DNA of 60,000 nucleotides from Nymphaea colorata (lineage: Eukaryota; Streptophyta; Magnoliopsida; Nymphaeales; Nymphaeaceae). The position numbers and the translations under genes are program-made. Below the pieces are notes generated by a model. It saw only the letters and a list, made by a program, of their open reading frames with translations. It did no database searches and had not been told where the DNA came from. Location of the stretch: contig NC_045139.1 in assembly GCF_008831285.2 (NCBI RefSeq), positions 7,846,204 through 7,906,203 of the forward strand, written 5' to 3'. The stretch's first letter is position 1. Each line of letters starts with the position of its first letter. Shown here piece by piece: positions 37,922-50,514 of the stretch.

Positions 37922-39298
37922 GTAGATGATAATTCAAAAACATGGCAGGTGAAGAAATTCCCCCATCGAAAAGGACAACTAGATTTAGGCTGTTTTGGAT
38001 TCATAGTTCATTATGCTGAAAAGGAGAATTAGATAAGGGCCGTTTAGGATTCCCTTTTATCATACCAAGAAGGCAGCACAGGCAAGTGCAGCCCCTTTAA
38101 TCTAGCATTCATGCATTATTGCGTACGGAAATTGGCAGGACATTGGTCCTATTCTAAATCACATTCTAAATGAAGGCGACATCTTTGTATTCTTCCAACT
38201 ATTCCCTATCTATTTTGTGGGGTCTAAACAGAAAATGCAAAGTCACAGCTCAAAAGTGTGATCAAATTTATGGTCAATAGGACATGGGGACTTTAGATCT
38301 TCAAAGAATGATTAGGACAGATTATATTTCCTTTTAGCCCGCTGTATATAAATTGTTACAATGTCATCAATCTGAAGTGAACCATTTTTTAGATAAGAGA
38401 AATACATCAACAAGTGAACTTTTGCTTTTTTGCAACTTGTTTCCGATGAGCATGAGGAGTATCTCATCTTACTATCCAAATGAGAGCTGAAGTTCTTACC
38501 CTTCATCCTTTACAATGCAAAGTCTACTTTCAGTGTCTTAAAAGCGTTAAAAGTGCTGCCCTCGATGTGCTTCAACTTGTGTATAAGTGACTTCCGTTTG
38601 CAGCTTCGAAGTGTTGATGCCCCCAAAGATTCAAAACGAGAACTAGTCGCCTTTGCAGCTTGTTTAAACAGCATGAAACTAGTGTAATGGTGTGAATAAG
38701 GTAAATGGTGTTGCAAAGAATTATTCATAAAGGCCCATGATGCCACTTGTTGCGAAGCCATTGACCAGGCTCTGTGATATGGCCCCTGCTGTGTGTATCA
38801 TCCTTTAAATGCTCATGTAGGATCTAGTCCTCAAAATTTGGACTATGCTAGAGTACACATAGGTGAATGGCGTCACAGTGAACTCAGATCTTCTTCTAAC
38901 TCCTACCAATTGTGAGAAGAGAGAGAGAGAGAGAGAGTAGGCAAAGTTACACAAAAAGTAACATCCTTCAACCACATCCTAACGCTCGCTCTCGCGTGTT
39001 AAAATAACGAATGCTACAGAAAAGGCTCGAAACAGAATCGAAGCTTGGCTGGTTCATTTTATAAGTAATTGTTGCATGATACAGGAATCGAACGGGCAAA
39101 AGGAACCCCTTGCAAAATAATCAGAGATGATGTTCCATAATCTAAAATACAATTAAGAATGTCAAACCAGTCGGGTCATTTGACCCGCAACAACCCCCAC
39201 CTCAGCTCCCACGGCAGTTTCTTGCTTGCCCATGAGCCACCCAAATTCTACAACCAAAATTCACTTCTCCCTTCACAAGAGGCTACCTCCTCTCCTGT
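37921..39298 (-). other. Downstream/3' untranslated region of the REF6-like gene
   Basis: A GA tract lies at 38918-38938. An 83-codon ORF at 38510-38761 (minus) resembles no known family and is probably a chance ORF. The 3' end of the transcript cannot be fixed by eye. Confidence 0.4.
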
Positions 39299-40602
39299 TC
39301 ATCCCTTGTTCTTCTTTAAAGAATGTCCCGTCTTCCGCTTGTGACGGCTGAAATCTGAAACAAATCTGAACGTCTGACCACAGCCTGGTTCTTTACATAC
39401 ATATGGGCGGGCACCTGTATGCACTCTCATGTGTTCGGTCCTTGCCCATGCCCACTTGAATGTCATCTTGCACCCTTTCCAGGAGCATTTAAGTGGCCTA
39501 TCATCAAGATGAACCCGGCGATGCTGTAACAAATACTTGTGTGAGAAGAAGCGTTTGCCACAACCTTTGAATGCACAAGTATTGCGCTTATGCAGAAGGA
39601 GCTCTTGCTTCAGGTTGAAGGACATGGTGCAGCCATCTATATCACATTGGTACACGCCACCTTCATCATCAGCAGCTTTGACCAATGTTGCTTTTCTCAT
39701 CTGTTTCTCGGCCTTCTTTGTCTGCTTTTTCTGTTGCTGCTTGACAACAGATGCACATCCCTCATTGAGGGCAACAGTTTTTGATGGCCTTGTCCTGAGT
39801 CTGGTGCATGGTCCTCCATCTGACCCGCCCTTTGTCTCTTCTTCAGGCTTTACTTTAGAAGTCACATCAGCCTGATCAGATTTCTTCTTGCAACTGTATC
39901 GTATTATAGGCAACTCAGGCTTTTCTGATTTCTCTGCAGCATGGTATTTTGATTCTTCCGGTGTTTTTATCTCAGGTTGTACTGATTCAGTGGTCTCCCA
40001 TTCAGGGCATTTGAGCCTTTTCCTGCGTGCCTTCTCAAATGGCATCCTCCGTTTTGCTGATCTCTTGGCAGTGCTTACTTCTGGCAACAAGTTCCCCTCT
40101 GTACAGGAGCTAGGTTTGATCTGCCTAGGACTTTGTTCAGACTCAGAGTCTGGATCAAGAGATTGAAGATCATTATCAGGTTTCAATGCTTGTGCATCAG
40201 CTCCACAAGCCAAGTATGGGTGGACTTGGTTCACCATCCACACTCTACCACACCATTTTCCTGCAACAACAAGTTTCTTCTGCCTGCTGTTCTTCCCCTG
40301 CGTCTCCAGTGCAGCAACATCATTGTCCAGGAAATTGCAACCAAAAACTTCATACAAGATAGGGTTGTAAGGCATTTGCTTGCTGTAGAGCGGAGATCTA
40401 CTCAAATTGGCAGAATGGCAGAGGTTGATACTCAACTTTACTGCCCAGTCACCATTTCCAGGATACAAGTCATCATCCAAAGCAGATTCAATTTTTTGTA
40501 ACTCTTCTGGACTAAACTTGGCAAACTGAATATCCTTCCAGTCATGGTTAATTCCCATCTCCTCAGCAAATGCTTTTGCTTGCTCTTCAACTTTAGAATA
40601 AT
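39299..40602 (-). CDS. REF6: REF6-like exon 7 (residues 900-1333)
   Basis: Follows acceptor TTGACAG. It encodes RSPLYSKQMPYNPILYEVFG and GKWCGRVWMVNQVHP, a basic NLS-like stretch, and the finger array with ligands C1219/C1224/H1237/C1242, C1242/C1247/H1260/H1264, C1272/C1277/H1290/H1294 and C1302/C1307/H1320/H1326. Finger 1 has a non-standard last ligand and abuts finger 2. The stop is at 39299-39301. Confidence 0.94.
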
Positions 40603-42769
40603 CTGTCAAAATGATCACGACAGCCAATAAATTCAACTTTACCTCAGAAACCATGATCAGGCGCTTAAGAGAACTTACTGACACAACATACGTGATATAG
40701 CAGAAACGAAAATAGTCTGTGCCAATTTGTGGATGACAGAAAAACATAATGGTAATTCACTAGCGAAGACAGGAATAATTCCTAATAAATGTGACAGATA
40801 AAGAACAACGTGAATGCAAGAATGAACTTGTGTGTGTGTGAACTGAGTGTTTTATATGTTATAACAGTTAACGCCCAACAGCAGTCAACATGGTTTAAGA
40901 AAATTCTAGTTTTTGCTCTCCTAGCCTGTCAACAGCCATCTGACTTCTCTCCCTACTTTGTAACAAATGGCATTGCCAATGACCCATACCTTACATTGAA
41001 TATTAACACATTAGCTTACCCAAACTTGGAATTATCTACCATTTATTCTTTCAAGAATGAAAGAAACCACCGGTTGTGAACAGAATGATTGGTGGATCGA
41101 TCTAATTTTTTTGGCTTAGCTACATGTGCAAGAGTTACCTACATCCTTGATGAAGTCTTACTAGCCACCTCACAAACCAATGCACCAAGCACCCAATGCA
41201 CAGCAACACAAAGAAGAATGAGAAACGCCAAAGGTAGCTCAGGCTACTTTACAAAAATGTAGACTATTTTCTGCCAAATTGTACACTTAGTAAAATTTTT
41301 CCATACTACGTGTATAAGGATTAGCATTTTTCCTTGTTTTCTCCTAAATGGCCTGACATCCATTGTCATTAAGCTTTTATTGGTCTCATTCTACATCAAC
41401 AGACCAAATCAGGTCAGGCTAATGCAAATGCTCCTGATCTCCCAACTCAACAACTGCATGATCCCATATGGCTAAACTAACCTGTGATGAAAAAGATTCA
41501 CAAGGATTGCTGTTTAAATTGTATAGTATCATTGAATTATTGTGGTCGAATGACAGGAATCTGCCTATACTCATATTTTAGGGCCTCAGCAGCTGCAATT
41601 CAAGATAGATTCATCAACTCACGAATAAAAATTAAGCCACATTTTAGCACCCCATATCAGTTTAGATGTACCATTACGTTATCACAAGAAATATATATCT
41701 AAGCAGAATATATTTTCTTAGATCTGGCTCCTCTTTTGTTTCTCCATGTTTAATCATTGTTGACATATAATATTATTGCAATTCAAAATTGAACCTTATA
41801 TTTTCACATTTAAAAAAAATAGGGCGAAAGTCTAGATGAGTTTAAGTGGCAGTCGGCAGAGTACAGACAATTGGACCAAGGAGAGCTGACTTTACAGGTT
41901 TCACGAACAAATGCAAGAAGTGCTACCCTCCGAACACAAGTCATTGACCTTTTAGAAGACCCAAGCCTCCTTAATCAAGGTTAAAGATCCCTCTAAACTT
42001 TGTCATTATCACCATAGGCCATGGCAAGAAGCAATATATCACCTTGAAACGAAACACAAGTCTAAGATCATACTGACAAAGGGCACCATCATGAGAAACA
42101 TTGAAAAACTTGGGAATTCATATGTAACATCAAGGAACTCCATGAATGGCATGACCTATCACCTCAACAAGTGTGCCTAGCAGAAGGAGTTATCCTCTCT
42201 CTCTCTATGTATATATATATATATATAGTGTGTGTGTTGTGCATGTGTATTACAGTTATCCTCGGCTCTCTCTCTCTCTCTCTCTTCTTCTCTGCATATA
42301 TATATATATACTGTGTGTATCAGTACAAGCTACAAAGTATACGATGGGTGGTTCTCCGTACTTTGTACTTCCTACATATTGTGTGTAATCTCATAATCAC
42401 AAATTTGATATTTTTGTAAATATACTTGATATTGTCGCCATGTGAAGCTGACCAATAATATTTGAAAAATATCATGATGTCATATTTTCAAGTTCACCAT
42501 TTCAAAATGCCAAGCTATTGTTGTACTATTATCCCCAGATATTATTGATTTTCCAAATCAGTCATAGTTCCTTTTTCATCTTTTGACCATGTGACAATCT
42601 ACTTGTTTCTTTATACTTTTGTAAAAACAACTTTTGGAAACCTATTATTTCACTGCTTTCTCTTTCTTTGTTCTATATATGCTAAGTTTTAAGATGTCCA
42701 GGGTTTCCATGAGAAATTCTTGTCAAGAACCAATATTGGTGTGTGTGTGTGTGTGTGTATATATATATC

Positions 42770-42810
<41 letters not shown>

Positions 42811-43156
42811 CAGGGAGAGAGATCTATAGAGGAAAACAAGTAACTATTAGACCCCTATAAGCTAGACTTGATGGAATTGGCTGGGCCGTTGATTTTTGGA
42901 ATATCATACGGCAGAGATGAAGGTGAAAAAATTGAAATCTAATTATATCTTCAAAAGACTGAAACACCACTCAAAGGACGCGATAGGTATCGATTAAAGA
43001 AACTCATTTGTTTCCTCCTTTAAGGGGTATTTCAATCTCTTGAAAATACAACTAAGTTTCTATTTTTTTCAACATAATCTCTACTGTATCATTATGTTAA
43101 AATCAATGGCTCAGACAATTCTCATCAAGTACGACATATGAGAGCATATTATCTAC

Positions 43157-43242
<86 letters not shown>

Positions 43243-44096
43243 GCTGAAATCGTCCGGCCATCCTGATGCACCAGCCTCTAACACATGCAGCCAATCAATG
43301 CATTGGCCTGCATGTGTGAGAGTCCGGAGCATCCGGACGACCGGAGAAATCCACGTCCTATGCGCGCGCGCGCGTGTGTGTGTGCATATATATATATATG
43401 TCAAATCACCCGTATGCCAAATGGTTAAAATTTTTAAAATGCATCACTAAATATATTTAGCCAAAAACATGAGCAATAGTTTGTGATGTTGCAATGGTTT
43501 GTGATGTTTTTAGTGACAGTTTCATGGAGCTTTTAGCGGCAGATTTCAATTACTTAGCCATCTGGCAACTGGCTAGTTTCAATTTTCATATATATACATA
43601 TATATATATTTATATATCAGCTGAAATCCTCTGGCCACCTTGATGCACAGACATGGGACTGCAAGTGTGAGAATCCTGAGCATACGAACAGCCAGAGAAA
43701 TCCACGTCCTCTGTGTGTGTGTGCGTCTCTGTGTGTATAACACACATACATATAGGAATTGAAAATAGCTGGCTGCTGGATGTTTCCGAATGGTTAAATT
43801 TTTAAAATCCATTGCTAAGAATATTTACCAAGAAAAACATTAGCGGCAGTTTATGATGTTGCAATGATTTGTGATGGCTTTTAGTGGTGGTTTCATGGAG
43901 CTTTCAGCATAGCTGTCCGACAACATTTGACAGCCGGCTTGTTTCAATTTATATATGTATGTGTGTTATACACACAGAGACGCAAACACACACAGAGGAC
44001 GTGGATTTCTCTGGCTGTTCGTATGCTCAGGATTCTCACACTTGCAGTCCCATGTCGGTGCATCAAGGTGGCCAGAGGATTTCAGCTGATATATAA

Positions 44097-44128
<32 letters not shown>

Positions 44129-44312
44129 GAAAATTGAAACTAGCCAGTTGTCAGATGGCTAAGTAATTGAAATCTGCCGCTAAAAGCTCCATGAAACTGT
44201 CACTAAAAACATCACAAACCATTGCAACATCACAAAGTATTGCTCATGTTTTTGGCTAAATATATTTAGTGATGCATTTTACAATGGATGGTGGCCGGAG
44301 GAATCCAATAAC

Positions 44313-44377
<65 letters not shown>

Positions 44378-47300
44378 AAAGTTGGTAAAAACCAGTTTCA
44401 TTTTGTGCCTGTTATCTTCACCCCCACTTTTCCTTCTACTTTTCTTTTATTTTTACAACCATCATTCCCACCCTAAGATTGGTAGATCATAGGGTGGGTA
44501 AGCAACCTGACAAATCAGTCCCAAAATGGGATTTGATTTAACTCATTTCTGCGCCACACACACATGTAGCTCAGAAAAGTTTCTCAATGCTTACTGTTGG
44601 GCACTGTATTATCAACCACTATTGGATCCACACTAACAATTACCTCTTCTGCTTCCTCATCTGGTGCTAAACAGTGAGCACTGAACACAGAGAAAATTGT
44701 CCGAGTTTACAATTTATTACATAGGTGTGCGTGTGTGTGTGTATGTGTTTCTTGGACAAATAAATCACATGTATAAATTAAAGACATATTAACATGTTAA
44801 AAGGAAAACAGAAAATACAGTGTACAAAATAAGACCAGAAGATACTCACACAAACTACAGTAGCTACTGAAACTCCCCTGTCAACAAGTAGGTCTTGGCT
44901 AGTCACCTTAGTCAAGCAACTATCCGTGCTACTACTCCCTGGCAGCTTAAATGCCAATGTCCAAGGATACCAGACATAGTCGAACTGACTAGTAGCTTGT
45001 TTGGCATCATCGCATGCCATAAAACGCTTCAGTTACCACGTGTACCCCCTGTGAAAATGGTACTTGTATTCTTTGCCCAGACAACCGAACTAAGTGTTTG
45101 AATATAGGCAACACTAAGTCATTAGCTTATCTAGTTTTCTTCCATGACCATGATGCACAATTTGCATTCACTTTCTTATATTATCCTGTATAGCTTGTCA
45201 TCAATTATATTGCATATAAATTTTATCTAGCTTTATTTTGATGCTCTCACAATTTTAGCAACCTGAAATAGTTGTTCATAAAGTTTCCATTTGAAGCCGC
45301 ATTAATGATTTTATGCTTTATGTCAAGAAATAAAAAGGGCATGCACACATACAAAGCGAATTAGATTTGGTCCCAGTTGGGTCTTTTGATGGTCGTCCAG
45401 GCACTTCAGTCAGTTTTGAGGAAAAATATCACCATATAAATGTCGTCAAAATGTCTAAAAATGTATAATTCAAAAAACTGGCACATGATACCAAGCATAT
45501 CCATATTTCAACATCTGCCTCCTACAAAGCTTATTATGACCTCTCAAAAGGAAACACAACATTTTATCTGCATAGATCATAAATATAACATAGCTGCAAT
45601 TAAGCGACAAGCTCTTAAAACATGACATATATAGCCAATTAAGTGCATAACCTTAAAAAAGAAAAAAAAAAAAGGAAAACCTGGGTGTACATTTTGTTAA
45701 TTGTTCAAAACAGCTACAGATAATGTCAAATGCTATCTACCAATGAATAATAAAAGGGTGATAGGCTGATAGCAATCCTTGGCAATGTAGCATAGACAAC
45801 AGTGTCAAATGTTAGATAGAAAAAATTTCAGTGATTTCAATATTATGCTTGACCAAGTTCAGTATATAAAGAAGAAATTCGCTTATCAGGAAATTCCAGA
45901 AAGTTGTAAAAGCCACATTGCGAGACCATGTACATAAGAAATTAAAGATCATACTACATTTCTCCCATAAGACATCCACAACGAGAAATGAAATCCACAT
46001 TAATGCTCTCTCTCAAATCATATCATAGCTCTCTCATAAACAACCAATAAGAAATGGAAGTCAGTGCTCTCTTTCTCTCCCTCGCTCTTGTGTGGCTTCT
46101 CTTTTTTTTTTTTTCTTTAATTTGGATCGGCCTTCATCTTCTCAGCTCTTTTCCAGTTTTGAAAGCTTAGAACAGCTAAGCTATATCTATAATCAAAGCT
46201 AGTGATTATTTTTAAAGATACACAAAAAAAATAAACAAAAAATAAGATATGGAACACTATTTGCAGGTTTGTGACTTTAGATCAGAATTCTTTTAAAAAA
46301 TTTCAAATTCTATATTCTGTTTGTGAGTCACCTACATGTACATATCAATGTTTTGTGACAGAAAGAAATTGAACAGCATCTAAGAGAAAACAAATAATAA
46401 GCAGCAAATTTAAATCGTACTAACAAATATTTCATGGGAAAACAATGCCTAAAACAATCTTACCCACGTTTGCTGTTTTGTCAGAGGTATCTTTTGAAAT
46501 AATGCCCCTAACTATTTTCTTCGTGAGATATTTAATCAATCCCATCTAATATTTAATAATCTAAACCCATCGAGTAAGATTCATTTGGTATCCTGAACCC
46601 TCATTCAATGGGTTTGAGTTCTACTTTTAGTACTTTGAAACCCCTTTACTTATTAACCTATTTAACCATTTCTGTCCTTGTCCTTCACATGCGTGATACT
46701 GATAACCCAACATTCAGGGAATTGAATGCAACATATAAAAGACCAACTTATGAACATTCTTTGCCTTTATGAGAAATATATGACTATTTTGCAACGAACA
46801 GCTTACTACCTCTCTCTCTCTCTCTCCATATTATATATATATATATATATATCTGTGTGTGTGTGTGTGTGTAATTCTTTTTTAAATTTTTTCATTTTGT
46901 TGATCTTTTCCAAGATTTTTCTGAGAAAATAACTTTTTAAAAACCTCACAAGATTTTCTGCTGCTGACCTTTTGCTGAGAACAATATTTATGACTGATCG
47001 AAATGATAAGATGGAAGTGAAAATACACACAAACTAATATCATAGAAGAAACTGAACGTCACAATCAAAAGTTGAAACAAATTGCAGAATAATGGTCACC
47101 TGGATGACATAGCACAAATATGTCTGCTCCACCAATTGGCTCAAGCTGTCTCTGGGCCTCCAGAGCATGTTCTAGACAAAAAACGTGCATTCTTGAGAAC
47201 TCAACATTAGGACCCCAAAGATGTGGGAATTTTCCCTCAGGTCTTTGCACATCTAAGCTCGTTAGATGAGTAATTTGCATTGTTTCAGCAGAACTTTCAC

Positions 47301-50300
47301 TTCGTTTGCAAGAATGGGAAATGGAAGTCACCATTGCCTTATCCAGATTAGCATCTGAATCTTGAGACACTGCATCACTTTCCACAATGTTGGATTCTTC
47401 ACGGACATCTATACTTAGCTCACCTTCACTGGAACCATGAATTGCTTCATTTACAGATGCAGTCATGTTTTTGCATGCTTCTGCTGAATCACGAATATTC
47501 ACTATAGAATTTGATTCAGACTGCCCAAGATTGTCCAGACCTTCCCCCGAAGAACACTTTGGACTGTCCACTTTCACCACCTTGGCAATTGAAGCTTCAA
47601 CCACCTTCTCTGACTCACCATTAAATTGGCAATGAGTGGCAACTTTGTTTTGAGGAGATTCCAGGGCATCACTGAATTTTGAAGTAGTTTCACCAGAGCA
47701 TAATGGAACTTTTGGGAACAAATTACCACTTGAATCAGGAATTTTATCAACAGAACTAGATCTTAAAGGTAAAATGTCAGAATCAGAACCAGGTGCTGGA
47801 TTTTTAGTATGTAAGCAAGATTGATTTTGGTCTATATCCTCCTCAGAATCTGACTGATCCCCATAAGCAACAGCCAGCAGGTCAAGTGCCGAAGAAGAAA
47901 TATTGCCGACATTACTTTTTCCAGCAGAGTGGTTCACATCATCATTGCTGATGCCTGAAACAGATAGATAATACAAAATAACACACATTCCATATCAGAA
48001 AACTATGCAACTGCTTGAAGTACCACACTTACATCAAGAAGAGGTACAACTGGGGAAAAAAGACAAAAAAGAAAAAACTCCAGTTCTGTGATGTCAGATA
48101 TGTTATAACTTAGGCACTATAATTCAAATTTGATTTATCTTTGTTAAGTTCTCGCCTCTTCATCAAACACCTCAACAGGACATAATAAAAAAGGACGAAG
48201 AAGAAAAAACCAAAAAGAACCATGAACTGTGTATGGCAATAAATAGCTGGAACATCATAATCCCAACAGTTAACAGGTCAAGTAACACATGATTACAAAT
48301 ACGATTAAATTTGCTAATAATAAATATGAAAGCACTGAAAAGAACCCAATATATGTAAGTTCATAATGTCGGCTTCCATGTACAACGATTGAAACTAACC
48401 ACAATAAGAGAATTTCAAGAAGAGAAACTTCCTGCCAATTAAAGTGGCAACATGAAATATATTTAAAATTTTAAAGCATCATATGTAACGGGTTAAACTT
48501 ACCACAATGAACATTAAAATCTGAATATTTTCCATCTTCTAGATGTGTTCCACATGTTGATCTAGAACCATCGTGTGGCTGTTTCAGATAGGCACAATCA
48601 TGAGACAGAAGCTTTCTGACAGCTACCTCCGAAGGTTGAATAACAGCCATGCAAGCAAATCCTAAAATTCCACAAGTGACACAAGAAAAAAATCCTTGAT
48701 CAAGCAGCAAATCACCAGAAGATAAGCATTTTTTTCCATAACTTGTGCACGGAGATGCGGAACTTAAGGAGCCAACTTGCTCTTCACGTCTGAAATATTT
48801 TACAGGAGAAGACCTATTTCCCTTTCGTATAGTCTCAGACTTTTCTTTCATCAAAGGAGAATCATAAACTTGTCTGTAATGCATCAATATATCAGGTGGA
48901 GTATCACAGGCACTTTTAGTTACTGGCTCAAATGATTCTTTAGGGCTGCATAGACCAATGGACAGCCTAGATTTTGACTTTCCTTTAGGCTTGCCATATA
49001 ATGCTGAGCGGAATGAAGATTCTGAATTTTTTGGAGGAAGCAGAAAGCATGCTGACCCTTTGGTACAGAGAACCTGAAGCAGTTCATTGGTTTGGATTAC
49101 ATTTTGGACAAATAGCTCTCTAATCATTGATTCTCCTTCGCCTCGTTTCTTATCTTTCAGTCTTAAGCTTCTTGGCTCAACCGGAATGCTTGCAGGAATC
49201 CTGCAACCCAAGAATGATGTTTTTACAGAGAGTTTCTAGTAGAGACAATTTTAAAAGCTATATCACCAAATTTCATATTATAATTGTAGTAATTCTACTT
49301 ATATTTAACAATTTATACCTCTGCATAGGCGAAACATACATGCAAATTGGGCCAAAAGAATAAAAAACTGAATATGATTGGTAAATCAAGATGCCTGTAC
49401 ATAATAGCTAAAAGAGGGACAAATAATGAAACTGAACATTGACTTGAGATTGGCTGGCACCACTTTAGTGGTTTCTTACCCCTCTACACCACCCTTCCCA
49501 CTCCTTTGACTAGGTAGAAACATCTTCCCTGATTCTGATCCCCAAGCCCCTAGCTAACCCACGCAACTAGGCGAACCGTCCTTTTTATTATGTCACAAGC
49601 AAATTATGCAATTTTTTTGGAATTTCAGACATCTGGTAGAAATGCAGTATGGTGCTAACTAGTATAAATATGCACCTTAATCATGATCATTTTTTTTCAT
49701 CAAGCAGGCATCACATGATTTATTGAGACAATTCTTAAATTCAACAATTGAAGAAGCAGGCATCCTTCAAAATTTCGTTAAGTGCTATGAAACCTAAATC
49801 ATCACTTCATGGATCATTAGCATGATGTTTCTCATTGACTCATGGTTATAATCTGCTGTTTTCTACCATGTGTCCGCCGGAACCATAATTAATTAACCCA
49901 CCTTTTCCATTCCCAGGATCTACCAATCCTAGGGTGGAGAGCATGACTGTGAAAAGAGAAAATGAAAAACAAGGGGAGAGAAAGAGTAGATGAGAGTAAG
50001 AGAACTCGATATATACATATTCCATGGTTGGGACTTGGGACAACCCAAACAACTGGGTATACTTCTCTCATTAAATCAACAATAAGTTAGCTCTCGGAAT
50101 TGGTAATGAGTCAGTGCTGAGTTATATATAGTACCAAGATGTTCTTATCAATATTTACCTACCATCAAAGGGCCAGCAGCTAGTTTCAATATTCACCCAC
50201 ACGATGAGATTGCTGAATGCCCATATTAAAAAAAGTCAGGAAAAACCAGCATGAAGATTAGATTTGTAAGGATTTTAATTAGTGGTGTTGGCTTTCCCAG

Positions 50301-50463
50301 CTCATAAAATTCAATCTACATAATGATTTTCATGAATTTTTTTTATTTGTCGGTTTAAAATATTCTGCATGCATGTACCCTCAATTTTTTTAGAACAGCA
50401 CAAAACATTGAGCAGCATGAGAAGATTACACAATTATATATATATATATATACGCACACACAG

Positions 50464-50514
<51 letters not shown>

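Larger units (their letters stand above)
40603..47099 (-). other. REF6: REF6-like intron 6 (6.5 kb), repeat-rich
   Basis: Donor GTGACC, acceptor TTTGACAG. It holds microsatellites, the foldback element at 42840-43159, tandem and inverted repeats at 43236-44290 and a long TA tract at 44315-44375. An 80-codon ORF at 44778-45020 (minus) resembles no known protein. No exon was missed, because the protein reads continuously from residue 899 to 901 across the junction. Confidence 0.85.

Noticed and set aside
44778-45020. 80-codon minus-strand ORF in REF6-like intron 6 as a missed exon
   Set aside because: The exon 6 to exon 7 junction already restores the conserved protein with correct phase, and REF6 homologues have no such insert.
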